From contig CAZNBL010000017.1 of assembly GCA_964571375.1 (NCBI GenBank), forward strand, positions 1-26,165: a stretch of 26,165 nucleotides of DNA, read 5' to 3'. Positions 15,443-23,258 of this stretch are shown here, piece by piece. The notes beneath the pieces are model-generated. The model worked only from the letters and a program-made list of their open reading frames with translations, searched no databases and was not told where the DNA came from. The DNA is from JAFTYR01 sp964571375. GTDB lineage: Bacteria; Pseudomonadota; Gammaproteobacteria; Burkholderiales; Burkholderiaceae_F. Position 1 is the stretch's first letter, and each line of letters begins with the position of its first letter. A program made the translations under genes and the position numbers.

Positions 15443-15940
15443 GTGGCTAAAGGGGCGACACACACATGGAACTGGCCGGCGCTTGCGCGCTGGTCGGTTT
15501 TGGCCGCCCTGATCTTCGGTCTGGACCAGTACACGAAGTACTGGATCCAGCACCGCATGATCTACGGTGATGTTGAACCTGTTACCGGCTTTTTCAATCT
15601 GGTGGTTGCCTATAACACGGGCGCCGCTTTTTCTTTCTTGGCCGATGCCGGCGGCTGGCAGAGAATCTTCTTCTCGGCATTCGCATTTCTTGCCGTCTTC
15701 ATCATCAGCCTGATGATTGCCCGCAGAAGCTCTCAGAAGCTCCTCTGCTTCGGATTGACGCTGGTGCTCGCCGGAGCGCTCGGCAATGTATACGACAGAA
15801 TCTTTTTAGGACACGTCGTCGATTTTCTCGACTTCCACTGGGCCGGTTATCACTGGCCGGCTTTTAACGTTGCGGATATCGCCATCTGCGTCGGTGCCGC
15901 AATCATCGTCCTTATCGAATTCCTGTCGCCCAAAAAATAA
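15443..15940 (+). CDS. lspA: Lipoprotein signal peptidase LspA
   Basis: Inner-membrane aspartic protease that removes signal peptides from prolipoproteins after Lgt. The 165-residue protein has four predicted membrane segments (about 14-31, 73-92, 100-117, 143-161). The family motifs are FGLDQYTKYW, NTGAAFSFL and GALGNVYDR. The catalytic aspartates are D127 (VVDFLDF) and D145 (FNVAD). The start is a GTG directly after the ileS TAA, with AGGAAG inside the end of ileS, so translation is probably coupled. coaBC follows after 9 nt. Confidence 0.97.
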   Translation: MAKGATHTWNWPALARWSVLAALIFGLDQYTKYWIQHRMIYGDVEPVTGFFNLVVAYNTGAAFSFLADAGGWQRIFFSAFAFLAVFIISLMIARRSSQKLLCFGLTLVLAGALGNVYDRIFLGHVVDFLDFHWAGYHWPAFNVADIAICVGAAIIVLIEFLSPKK

Positions 15941-15949
15941 GGAGTCCGT

Positions 15950-17146
15950 ATGAGTCGTCTCAACGGTAAATCCATCCTGCTCGGTCTGACAGGAAGTATC
16001 TCCGTCTATAAATCCTGCGAACTGATCCGCCTGTTGAAAAAAGAAGGCGCGGACGTATCCGTCGTGATGACCCGCAATGCCGGTGAATTCATCGGCAAGC
16101 CGCTTCTGGCGGCACTCTCGGGACACCCGGCAGTCGACGACGATTTCTGGAAGCATCCGGACGGCGCGATTTCGCATATTTCTTTGGTCAGCAACAAGGA
16201 TCTCTTCGTTATTGCGCCCGCGACCGGCAACATTCTCGGCAAAGCCGCCAACGGTATTGCCGACGATCTGTTATCCGACTGCATCCTCGCAAGAAGATGC
16301 CCTCTGATGATCGCGCCTGCGATGAACTGCTACATGTGGACGAATCCTGCGACACAGCGCAACGTCCGCCGCCTTAAAGAAGACGGCGTGATCTTCTCGG
16401 GTCCCTCCGAAGGCGTGCAGGCATGCGGCGACAGCGGTGCCGGACGCTTCCGCGAACCCAAGGATATTCTGGAAGACATCGTCGCTTTCTTTACGCCGAA
16501 GGCACTTGCCGGCCGTAAGGTTGTAGTGACCGCAGGTCCCACTTTCGAAGCGCTCGACCCGGTCAGAGGCCTCACCAACGCTTCTAGCGGCAAGCAGGGC
16601 TATGCGATTGCCGATACCGCAGCCAAAGCCGGTGCCGAGGTGTGGCTTATCAGCGGTCCCACGGCCCTGAAGGCTCCCGAAGGCGTGAATTTCGTCAGGG
16701 CTGACAATGCGCTTGAAATGCTCAGCGCAGCCGAGTTTCTCATCGAAAAAGAGTCTCCCGATGCATTTATCGGGGTCGCGGCCGTCGCCGACTGGCGTCC
16801 TGCCGAATACTCCGAGAGCAAGATGAAGAAGGGAAATGAAGACACGATGAGCGTGACCTTCGTCAAGAATCCCGACATCATCGCTGCCGTTGCCGCATCC
16901 GGCAAGGTTCCTGTTTGCGTAGGCTTTGCCGCCGAAACCGACAACCTCACCGAGTATGCAAAACGCAAACTCGAGAGCAAAGGACTTGATCTTGTCGTTG
17001 CCAACGATGCCGGCGTCATCGGCTCGGACAACAATAATGCGTACTTTGTCACCGCTTCCGGTACCGAAGCGCTCGGCTCCATGACAAAGAGAGAACTCGC
17101 AGGCAAAATCACGGAACGTGTCGCCGAACTTCTCGCCGACAAATAA
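15950..17146 (+). CDS. coaBC: Bifunctional phosphopantothenoylcysteine decarboxylase / synthetase CoaBC
   Basis: Two successive steps of coenzyme A synthesis. The N-terminal FMN-dependent decarboxylase (CoaC, about 1-185) has active-site H76 in GAISHISLV, N126 in PAMNCYMW, and C159 in QACGDSGAGR. The C-terminal CTP-dependent ligase (CoaB, about 188-398) has AGPTFEALDPVRGLTNASSGKQG (from 195), AAVADWRP near 277, and the lysines K291/K293/K294 of the CTP loop. The length is usual for the fusion. GGAG precedes the ATG. dut follows after 20 nt. Confidence 0.97.
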   Translation: MSRLNGKSILLGLTGSISVYKSCELIRLLKKEGADVSVVMTRNAGEFIGKPLLAALSGHPAVDDDFWKHPDGAISHISLVSNKDLFVIAPATGNILGKAANGIADDLLSDCILARRCPLMIAPAMNCYMWTNPATQRNVRRLKEDGVIFSGPSEGVQACGDSGAGRFREPKDILEDIVAFFTPKALAGRKVVVTAGPTFEALDPVRGLTNASSGKQGYAIADTAAKAGAEVWLISGPTALKAPEGVNFVRADNALEMLSAAEFLIEKESPDAFIGVAAVADWRPAEYSESKMKKGNEDTMSVTFVKNPDIIAAVAASGKVPVCVGFAAETDNLTEYAKRKLESKGLDLVVANDAGVIGSDNNNAYFVTASGTEALGSMTKRELAGKITERVAELLADK

Positions 17147-17166
17147 ACAAAGTTATTGGAAAAAAC

Positions 17167-17607
17167 ATGAAAATCAAAATTCTCGACCCGCGTCTTAAGG
17201 ACTCGCTTCCTGCCTATGCGACCGAAGGCAGCGCCGGTCTCGACCTCCGCGCCGCTTTGGACGAAGCTCTTGAAATCGCTCCGGGCGAATGCAAACTCAT
17301 TAAAACCGGTCTTGCCGTCTGGATTGAAGATCCGCACTTAGCTGGCATGATCCTGCCGCGCTCCGGCCTCGGCCACAAGCACGGTATCGTGCTCGGCAAC
17401 CTGGTAGGTCTGATCGATTCCGACTATCAGGGCGAACTGATGATTTCCTGCTGGAACCGCTCCGACAAGGCTTACACCGTTCAGCCGTTCGAACGTATCG
17501 CCCAGCTCGTGATCGTTCCGGTCATGCAGCCCAAGCTCGAAGTCGTTGAAAGCTTCGAAGCCACCGAACGAGGCGAAGGCGGTTTCGGTTCTTCCGGACG
17601 TCACTAA
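17167..17607 (+). CDS. dut: dUTP diphosphatase (dUTPase)
   Basis: Hydrolyses dUTP to dUMP, keeping uracil out of DNA and feeding dTMP synthesis. The 146-residue trimeric-type enzyme has all five motifs: AGLDLRA (23-29), PRSGLG (64-69), GLIDSDYQGE (81-90, with the catalytic Asp and stacking Tyr87), ERIAQLV (109-115), and RGEGGFGSSG (135-144). TTGGAAA serves as ribosome site. It is the last gene of the plus-strand operon and is followed by the terminator 17641-17665. Pairing with coaBC is common in proteobacteria. Confidence 0.98.
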   Translation: MKIKILDPRLKDSLPAYATEGSAGLDLRAALDEALEIAPGECKLIKTGLAVWIEDPHLAGMILPRSGLGHKHGIVLGNLVGLIDSDYQGELMISCWNRSDKAYTVQPFERIAQLVIVPVMQPKLEVVESFEATERGEGGFGSSGRH

Positions 17608-17640
17608 ACCGAGAAAAGCGGATTTTTATTCCGCCCAAGC

Positions 17641-17665
17641 AAAACGGCCGCATTGCGGCCGTTTT
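17641..17665. terminator. Bidirectional terminator between dut and clpA
   Basis: ACGGCCGC and GCGGCCGT pair around an ATT loop, with flanking As and Ts. It is GC-rich and symmetric, serving both converging units. Confidence 0.92.
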
Positions 17666-17685
17666 GTTTTATGAAGTCAATCGCC

Positions 17686-19929
17686 TTACGGCTTTGCTAC
17701 GGTAAGTTTCACCTTGCCGTCTTCATCGCAGTCGACATGCACGCTGCCGCCGCCCTTTGAGAGATCGCCGAAAAGGAGCTCGTCGGCGAGCGCCTTGCGG
17801 ATCGTACTCTGAATAAGGCGGGCCATCGGGCGGGCCCCCATCAGGGGATCAAAACCCTTGCGGCCGAGATACTGCTTCATCGCATCGCTGAAGGTAACCG
17901 CAATATTCTTGGCTGCAAGCTGCTTTTCAATCTCGGACAGGAACTTTCCGACCACTCGTTCGATAGACTCCTTGCCGAGCGGAGCAAACGAAATAATGCC
18001 GTCGAGACGGTTGCGGAATTCCGGCGTAAAGGTGCGTCGGATTTCACCGGCTTCATCGCCCTTATGCGTGGTCTCGATAAAGCCGATCGACGTCTTGTTG
18101 AGCGCTTCGCTGCCCGCATTGGTCGTCATAATGATGATGACGTTGCGGAAGTCCGCGCTTCTGCCGTTGTTGTCGGTGAGCGCACCGTGATCCATCACCT
18201 GCAGGAGGATGTTGTAGATATCGGCGTGTGCTTTTTCGATTTCGTCGAGCAAAAGAACTGCATGCGGCTTCTTGTTGACCGCCTCGGTCAGCAGACCGCC
18301 CTGATCGAAACCGACGTATCCCGGAGGCGCACCGATCAGGCGGGAAACAGCATGACGCTCCATATATTCACTCATATCGAAGCGGATAAGCTCGATACCG
18401 AGAGAGGCGGCAAGCTGTCTGGCAAGTTCTGTCTTACCCACACCGGTCGGACCCGAGAAGAGGAAGGAACCGATCGGACGATCCGTTCTTCCGAGACCGC
18501 TTCGGGCAAGTTTGATGGCATCGGTAATCGCTTCGATCGCCGCATCCTGACCGTAGATCACGCTCTTTAACGTACCTTCGAGATGACGCAGACGATCCTT
18601 GTCGTCGGTAGAGACGGCCTGCGGCGGAATTCTTGCCATCTTGGCAACCACAGCCTCCACATCGGCCTTGGTGATCAAATTGTCTTCAGCCTTCGGATGC
18701 AGTCTTCTCTGAGCACCGGCTTCGTCGATCACGTCGATTGCCTTGTCGGGCAGCTTGCGGTCGGTCATATAGCGCGACGAGAGTTCGACGGCGGCGGCAA
18801 TCGCATCCTCGGAGAAGCGAACCTGATGGTAGGCCTCGAATCTGTCCTGCAGCCCCTTGATAATCGCAATCGTATCTTCGACGCCGGGTTCGGATACGTC
18901 GACCTTCTGGAAGCGGCGCATCAGAGCTGTATCGCGTGAAAGGATCTTGCGAAGCTCTTCGTAGGTGGTAGCACCGATGACGCGCAACGTTCCCTTGGCA
19001 AGTGCGGGTTTCAGCAGCGTGGCAGCGTCTCCGGCACCGCCCTCCTGGGCACCTGCGCCGACAATCTGATGAATCTCGTCGAGGAACAAAATAGCGTTAT
19101 CCCGTGCTTCGAATTCGTTGACGAGCATCTTGAGGCGTTCTTCGAATTCACCGCGGAAACGAGAACCGGCAAGCATGCCGCCGAGATCCAAAGAGAAGAC
19201 CTCGAAACCCTTCAGAGCCTCGGGGACCTCACCTCGGGTAATGCGATAGGCAAGACCTTCGGCAATTGCGGTTTTACCGACACCGGACTCACCTACGAGA
19301 ACCGGATTGTTTTTGCGACGGCGGCAGAGCACCTGCATGACGCGGTCGAGTTCTTCGGCTCGTCCGATGATCGGATCGATCTTGCCGGCTTCTGCGAGTT
19401 CATTGAGGTTGACGGTAAAGAGCTCGATGGCCGTCTTTTTACCCGAACCTTCTTCGCCCTGAAGACCGGCGGCGCCTTCGTAAGCGTAGCCGCTCATGTG
19501 TTCGATCCAGGCTTCGACGTCTTCGGGAACTACACCCTTTTCCTGCAGCAGATAGGCGGCTTCGGATTCTTCTTCCTGAATCAGACAGAAGAAAACGAGA
19601 AGACAGTCGGCTAGATTTTTACCGAACGCGTGCTTGCCTGCCATATCGATCGCTTCCTGCACGATCTTCTGAACGCCCACGGTCGGAACAGGATCCTTGC
19701 CGTCGGCTAAGCGTCCCATCTCTGCGTTGGCTTTGACAATCAGCGCTTCGAGTTCCTGCTGAATCTCTCTAGCATCGATATCAAGGTTGCCGAGCATGAT
19801 AGCGATCTGCTCGTTTTTGATCAGGCCGAGCAGCAGGTGTTCCTGCGTCACATACTCGGCGCGGTCGAAAGCGGCCCTTCCGTAAGCCTCGCTCATGGCG
19901 ATGGCCAGGCCCTCATCAATACTGCTCAT
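17686..19929 (-). CDS. clpA: ATP-dependent Clp protease ATP-binding subunit ClpA
   Basis: AAA+ unfoldase that feeds substrates to ClpP. The 747-residue protein has the N-terminal Clp repeat domain (1-145) and two AAA+ modules. D1 has Walker A GESGVGKT (213-220) and Walker B LFLDEI (281-286). D2 has Walker A GPTGVGKT (493-500) and Walker B LLLDEI (559-564). No ClpB-type middle coiled coil is present. The ClpP-docking IGF tripeptide is at 615-617. It begins 6 nt after clpS, its adaptor, so the two are one operon. Confidence 0.98.
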   Translation of the reverse strand: MSSIDEGLAIAMSEAYGRAAFDRAEYVTQEHLLLGLIKNEQIAIMLGNLDIDAREIQQELEALIVKANAEMGRLADGKDPVPTVGVQKIVQEAIDMAGKHAFGKNLADCLLVFFCLIQEEESEAAYLLQEKGVVPEDVEAWIEHMSGYAYEGAAGLQGEEGSGKKTAIELFTVNLNELAEAGKIDPIIGRAEELDRVMQVLCRRRKNNPVLVGESGVGKTAIAEGLAYRITRGEVPEALKGFEVFSLDLGGMLAGSRFRGEFEERLKMLVNEFEARDNAILFLDEIHQIVGAGAQEGGAGDAATLLKPALAKGTLRVIGATTYEELRKILSRDTALMRRFQKVDVSEPGVEDTIAIIKGLQDRFEAYHQVRFSEDAIAAAVELSSRYMTDRKLPDKAIDVIDEAGAQRRLHPKAEDNLITKADVEAVVAKMARIPPQAVSTDDKDRLRHLEGTLKSVIYGQDAAIEAITDAIKLARSGLGRTDRPIGSFLFSGPTGVGKTELARQLAASLGIELIRFDMSEYMERHAVSRLIGAPPGYVGFDQGGLLTEAVNKKPHAVLLLDEIEKAHADIYNILLQVMDHGALTDNNGRSADFRNVIIIMTTNAGSEALNKTSIGFIETTHKGDEAGEIRRTFTPEFRNRLDGIISFAPLGKESIERVVGKFLSEIEKQLAAKNIAVTFSDAMKQYLGRKGFDPLMGARPMARLIQSTIRKALADELLFGDLSKGGGSVHVDCDEDGKVKLTVAKP

Positions 19930-19935
19930 CTCGTG

Positions 19936-20247
19936 TTATTCCTGCTCAATTTCGACTTTAAGAGGGAAGCCTTCGGCTCTGGCCTGCTCGACGGTCTGCT
20001 CGCGCTTGGTTTCGGCAATATCCTTACTGTAGACGCCGGCAATGCCGCATCCCTTTTCATGGATATTGAGCATGACTTCGACAGCCTCTTCCGTCGATTT
20101 ATTGAAGATCTCCTGCAGCACTCTGACCACGAATTCCATCGTGGTCACATCGTCATTCATCATCATGACTTTCCAGCGCGAGGGCTTCTTGATCACAGCC
20201 ACTCTCGAGCGAGTGATCGTGCACGTCTGTCCGTCTCTTTGCGGCAT
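19936..20247 (-). CDS. clpS: ClpA adaptor protein ClpS
   Basis: Adaptor that delivers N-degron proteins to ClpAP. The 103-residue protein has a short unstructured N-terminus, then WKVMMMNDDVTTMEFVVRVL. N34-D35-D36 and the Met/Val residues line the N-terminal-residue pocket, and H66 lies near NIHEKG (about 61-68). An AGAGAA ribosome site is moderate. It lies directly upstream of clpA. The leader contains a minus-strand terminator-like hairpin and a 12-bp palindrome. Confidence 0.97.
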   Translation of the reverse strand: MPQRDGQTCTITRSRVAVIKKPSRWKVMMMNDDVTTMEFVVRVLQEIFNKSTEEAVEVMLNIHEKGCGIAGVYSKDIAETKREQTVEQARAEGFPLKVEIEQE

Positions 20248-20298
20248 ACCGTTCTCTTAAAACTCTGTTTGTTCAAAACTCTGTGGCGAAAGTACAAC

Positions 20299-20327
20299 AA
20301 AAAATAAAAAGTACCGTACCACGGTGC
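20299..20327 (-). terminator. Terminator-like hairpin in the clpS leader
   Basis: On the minus strand GCACCGT and ACGGTAC (with one G-U pair) form a 7-bp stem around GGT, followed at once by TTTTTATTTTTT. It lies between the candidate clpS promoter and clpS. It would therefore attenuate clpS-clpA, unless transcription starts below it. Confidence 0.6.
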
Positions 20328-20334
20328 ATTTTGC

Positions 20335-20346
20335 CTGAATATTCAG
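20335..20346. promoter_or_regulatory. Perfect 12-bp palindrome CTGAATATTCAG
   Basis: A fully symmetric 12-mer in the clpS leader, with a related GAAATATC just beyond it. It could be an operator or a small hairpin. I recognise no specific regulator. Confidence 0.3.
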
Positions 20347-20383
20347 CGAAATATCCTGCAAATCCATGCATTGGCGTTTATTG

Positions 20384-20412
20384 AGTCTAGAATGGGTTGT
20401 GCAGGTGTTCAA
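20384..20412 (-). promoter_or_regulatory. Candidate clpS-clpA promoter
   Basis: On the minus strand TTGAAC (20412-20407) and TAGACT (20389-20384) are 17 bp apart, each four of six matches. The resulting leader of about 130 nt would include the palindrome and the terminator-like hairpin. Confidence 0.4.
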
Positions 20413-20432
20413 GAGAACCCGTGTTTCTTCCA

Positions 20433-20461
20433 TTGACAAGAAAACTCTACTCTTGTAACAA
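20433..20461 (+). promoter_or_regulatory. Candidate promoter of the cold-shock gene
   Basis: A perfect TTGACA (20433-20438) is followed after 17 bp by a poor -10, TAACAA. It would give a leader of about 110 nt, in line with the long leaders of cspA-type genes. Confidence 0.45.
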
Positions 20462-20491
20462 TTTGCAATAGCTGCTCGTCTTGCTCACAGG

Positions 20492-20517
20492 GCAGTAAGG
20501 CTGCAAGCCTATTTTTT
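20492..20517 (+). promoter_or_regulatory. Alternative hairpins in the cold-shock gene leader
   Basis: AGGCT-GCA-AGCCT (20498-20510) followed by ATTTTTT looks like a short terminator. GCAG-TAAGG-CTGC (20492-20504) is an alternative hairpin using part of the same bases, so the two cannot form together. The terminator-like stem is only 5 bp. A GGCG/CGCC pairing further down (from about 20525) adds more structure before the ribosome site. Confidence 0.4.
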
Positions 20518-20575
20518 CGCTTTAGGCGGGTGAGGTAACAGACACGCCGTTAAGTAGTTTTTGGAGATGTTTAAA

Positions 20576-20779
20576 ATGGCAACTGGAACCGTAAAGTGGT
20601 TTAACGACGCAAAGGGCTACGGCTTTATTACTCCGGACGACGGTGGTGAAGATCTCTTCGCTCACTTCTCCGCTATCAAGATGGAAGGCTTCAAGACCCT
20701 CAAGGAAGGCCAGAAGGTTACTTTCGATCTGAAGATCGGCGAAAAGGGCAAGCAGGCTGACAATATCACTCCGGCCTAA
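20576..20779 (+). CDS. cspA: CspA-family cold-shock protein
   Basis: A 67-residue single cold-shock domain that binds single-stranded RNA and DNA and loosens RNA structure. MATGTVKWFNDAKGYGFITPDDG opens it; RNP1 KGYGFI is at 13-18 and RNP2 DLFAHFS at 26-32. The start at 20576 has GGAG upstream; an earlier in-frame ATG at 20561 adds five residues and lacks a ribosome site. Which Csp paralogue it is cannot be told. Location beside clpS is common in this group. It is followed by a strong terminator. Confidence 0.96.
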   Translation: MATGTVKWFNDAKGYGFITPDDGGEDLFAHFSAIKMEGFKTLKEGQKVTFDLKIGEKGKQADNITPA

Positions 20780-20800
20780 TCGGAAGATATTCTCGAAAAG

Positions 20801-20825
20801 CCCGAGCCTAGTCGCTCGGGTTTTT
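20801..20825 (+). terminator. Terminator of the cold-shock gene
   Basis: CCCGAGC and GCTCGGG form a 7-bp stem with loop CTAGTC, followed by TTTTT. It lies 21 nt after the stop codon. Confidence 0.92.
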
Positions 20826-20837
20826 GTATTTACGATC

Positions 20838-21260
20838 ATGAAAAAATTGCTGACCGCTGTTTTTCTTGCTGCCGCCCTCTTAACATCTCCGGCGCATGCA
20901 GAAGCACTCACGGTCGGCGATTTCACAATCGATGCCGAAGTCGCACGTACGCGAAGCGAACTTGAGCGCGGTCTGATGTTCCGCACTTCGCTTCCCGAAA
21001 ACTCCGGCATGGTCTTTGTCTTCGATCCCGCTGCTCTCGTATGCATGTGGATGAAGAACACTCTGATCCCGCTCTCGGTTGCATTTATCGACGAGAGCGG
21101 CCGCATCATCAATATCGAAGAAATGCTGCCCGAAACACTCGCGCTGCATTGTGCGGCTTCTCCCGCAGCCTACGCACTCGAAATGAACGCGGGCTGGTTT
21201 ACCGACAGAAAAATCGCCCCCGGTGCTGAAATCGCCGGACTTCCTAAAGTCCGTCGCTGA
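20838..21260 (+). CDS. Secreted DUF192 family protein
   Basis: A 140-residue DUF192 protein of unknown function. Residues 1-21 form a classical signal peptide (KK, a Leu/Ala-rich core, then AHA before EA). The mature part shows the family features: ERGLMFRTSLPENSGMVFVF near 43-62, CMWMKNTLIPLSVAFIDESGRI at 69-90, and ALEMNAGWF near 112-120. It is probably periplasmic. The ATG is only 12 nt after the T-run of the preceding terminator and no ribosome site is evident, so it depends on readthrough or an unseen promoter. Its stop overlaps the 3' end of sodB on the other strand by 17 bp. Confidence 0.92.
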   Translation: MKKLLTAVFLAAALLTSPAHAEALTVGDFTIDAEVARTRSELERGLMFRTSLPENSGMVFVFDPAALVCMWMKNTLIPLSVAFIDESGRIINIEEMLPETLALHCAASPAAYALEMNAGWFTDRKIAPGAEIAGLPKVRR

Positions 21261-21858
21261 TCCGATCGAAGTTTGCCTCGGCAAACTCCCAGTTCACCAA
21301 GTGATCTAAAAACGCCTTCACGTAGTCGACTCTCGCATTGAAGTAGTCGAGATAGTAAGCGTGCTCCCAGACGTCGCATACGAAAATCGGCTCGCAGGAT
21401 TCGGTAAGAATGCATCCGGCGTTTGAAGTATTGATAATTTTGAGCGGCGTTGCTGCGCTGTGCGATGAGGCAAGCCATGTCCATCCCGAACCGAAATTAG
21501 CTGCCGCGCTTTCAATAAACCTTTCTCGAAAATCCGCGAAAGAACCGAACGTGGAACATATCGCTTTGGCAAGCGGGCCTGACGCGTGCGGCGCACCGCC
21601 GCCCGAGGGTTTCATCGAATTCCAGAAGAAAGTGTGATTCCAGGTTTGTGCCGCGTTATTGAAGATTGCACCGCTCCGGGACTTACGGATCAGCTCTTCG
21701 AGCGTGAGTTCCTCGCAGCTCGTGTGCTCTACGAGCATATTGAGCGTCTTGCAGTAGCCGAGATGGTGCCTGCCGTAATGAAAGGAGACTGTGCGCTCGC
21801 TCATATACGGCTCCAGAGCATCCGTCGCAAAGGGAAGTGCAGGAACAGCAAATGCCAT
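21244..21858 (-). CDS. sodB: Superoxide dismutase, iron type
   Basis: Converts superoxide to oxygen and peroxide in the cytoplasm. The 204-residue protein has the four metal ligands H27 (FHYGRHHLGY), H75 (WNHTFFW), D162 and H166 (DVWEHAYYLDY). Q71 in NNAAQTWNH is the outer-sphere Gln position typical of Fe enzymes rather than Mn enzymes. The ribosome site AGGAGG is excellent. It lies 51 nt downstream of xseA, probably in one transcript, as in other Burkholderiales. It is somewhat cysteine-rich. No terminator separates its end from the converging DUF192 gene. Confidence 0.96.
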   Translation of the reverse strand: MAFAVPALPFATDALEPYMSERTVSFHYGRHHLGYCKTLNMLVEHTSCEELTLEELIRKSRSGAIFNNAAQTWNHTFFWNSMKPSGGGAPHASGPLAKAICSTFGSFADFRERFIESAAANFGSGWTWLASSHSAATPLKIINTSNAGCILTESCEPIFVCDVWEHAYYLDYFNARVDYVKAFLDHLVNWEFAEANFDRISDGL

Positions 21859-21909
21859 AGTTTCCTCCTCTTCGGAGCTGTTGATTGGCTTTGCTGCAGT
21901 ATGACGGGG

Positions 21910-23253
21910 TTATGACTTCTTTACGCGTCGCAATGACTCAATTCGGGCATGCGCGTTTCCGTCGGCAAGACAAATATCGACTGCGTCCCCGGCTTTGAGC
22001 TCTCCGACAGAGCTCACGACCCGGCCTTCGGTCTGCACCCAGGCGTAGCCTCTCGAGAGAACCCGTTTCGGATTCATCGCATCGCACTCGGCTTCGAGAG
22101 ACGTCAGTTTCACGGCGCTCCTCTGAAGCAGAGAATCCGCCGATCTCTGCATTTTCACTGTAAGTTCCGAAAGCTCATCGCTTCGGATACTTCTTTTGGC
22201 AAGAGAGAGGCGGCCGCACATCGACTTCCAGCGGCTGACATCGGAAGCAAGCGACATCCGGCATCCGCTTGATAAACGCTCCGATGCCCTTTCCAAGCGC
22301 AGAGCGAACGGCTCCGTCATCGCTTCGGGCGATGCAAAAGCTCTTGCGTTGAAATCCACGCTCATCTGCTGATTTTCAAGGTAGTGCCGCATAAAGGACT
22401 GCATCCCGCCTTCCAAAGAGGCGATATGGTTGATCAAAGCACCCCTCTCTGCAGCCGCCATTTCAGCTGCCGCGGTCGGTGTCGGAGCACGAAGGTCCGC
22501 CGCAAGATCGGCAATCGTAATATCGGATTCGTGACCGATACCGCTGATGACCGGTATCCGGCATTCACGGATGGCATATGCCACGATTTCTTCGTTGAAT
22601 GCCCAGAGATCTTCGATCGAACCGCCGCCGCGCACTAACAGTAAAACATCGGTTTCGCCGCGCGCACTTGCCGTACGCAGAGCCTCGGCAATTTCGTTTT
22701 CGACGCCGATTCCCTGAACGCGGGTCGGATAGACGATGATATCGGCGTAGGGAGCGCGCGCCGTAAGACGGGCAAGCACGTCCCTTAACGCCGCTGTCTG
22801 CAGGCCTGTGACGATACCGATCCTTCTCGGAACTGCAGGAATTTCACGCTTGATTTCCTCCCGGAAGAGGCCTGCTTGGAAAAGCTTGTTTTTGAGCTGC
22901 AGGAACCGCTCGTAGAGTTCTCCGGCACCGGCGCGGCGCATGGCGCGAACCACGCACTGCAGGCTGCCGTTCTTGTCGTAAACAGTCATGGAGCCCATCA
23001 CCGCGATCTTATCGCCGACACGCGGCACGAAACCGACACGTGCATTGTCGCGGGCAAACATGGCGCAGCGAAGCTGTGCGGCGGAATCTTTGAGCGTGAA
23101 ATACCAATGACCGCTGCCGCGGTAGTTTGTGAATTCCGAAATTTCGCCCTGAATCAGAACTTTGTGAAAATTCTGATCGAGTACGCGGTTCAATGCCCGG
23201 CAGACTTCCGAAACACTCGGAATACGATTGCTCTCCTGCGCTTCCTGATACAT
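21910..23253 (-). CDS. xseA: Exodeoxyribonuclease VII large subunit XseA
   Basis: Large subunit of exonuclease VII, which degrades single-stranded DNA with XseB (not in this window). The 447-residue protein has an N-terminal OB fold (about 10-105, including VLIQGEISEFTNYRGSGHWYF). The catalytic domain carries D158 (AALRDVL), R208 in LLVRGGGSIEDLWAFNEE, and H241/D244 in GIGHESDITIADL, then RAPTPTAAAE. A long helical region follows. AAGG lies 8 nt before the ATG and may be hidden in a leader structure. It is divergent from lpxK and leads sodB. Confidence 0.97.
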   Translation of the reverse strand: MYQEAQESNRIPSVSEVCRALNRVLDQNFHKVLIQGEISEFTNYRGSGHWYFTLKDSAAQLRCAMFARDNARVGFVPRVGDKIAVMGSMTVYDKNGSLQCVVRAMRRAGAGELYERFLQLKNKLFQAGLFREEIKREIPAVPRRIGIVTGLQTAALRDVLARLTARAPYADIIVYPTRVQGIGVENEIAEALRTASARGETDVLLLVRGGGSIEDLWAFNEEIVAYAIRECRIPVISGIGHESDITIADLAADLRAPTPTAAAEMAAAERGALINHIASLEGGMQSFMRHYLENQQMSVDFNARAFASPEAMTEPFALRLERASERLSSGCRMSLASDVSRWKSMCGRLSLAKRSIRSDELSELTVKMQRSADSLLQRSAVKLTSLEAECDAMNPKRVLSRGYAWVQTEGRVVSSVGELKAGDAVDICLADGNAHARIESLRRVKKS

Positions 23254-23258
23254 AAAAC

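Larger units (their letters stand above)
20248..20575. other. clpS-cspA divergent intergenic region
   Basis: A 328-base gap with promoter candidates on both strands and two terminator-like hairpins, one in each leader. A perfect palindrome lies between them. The parts are listed separately. Confidence 0.6.

Noticed and set aside
13139..15553. Very long open frame (804 codons) antisense to ileS
   Set aside because: It is a shadow of the strongly codon-biased ileS gene, shows no known domain, has low-complexity composition, and ends across the ileS-lspA junction.
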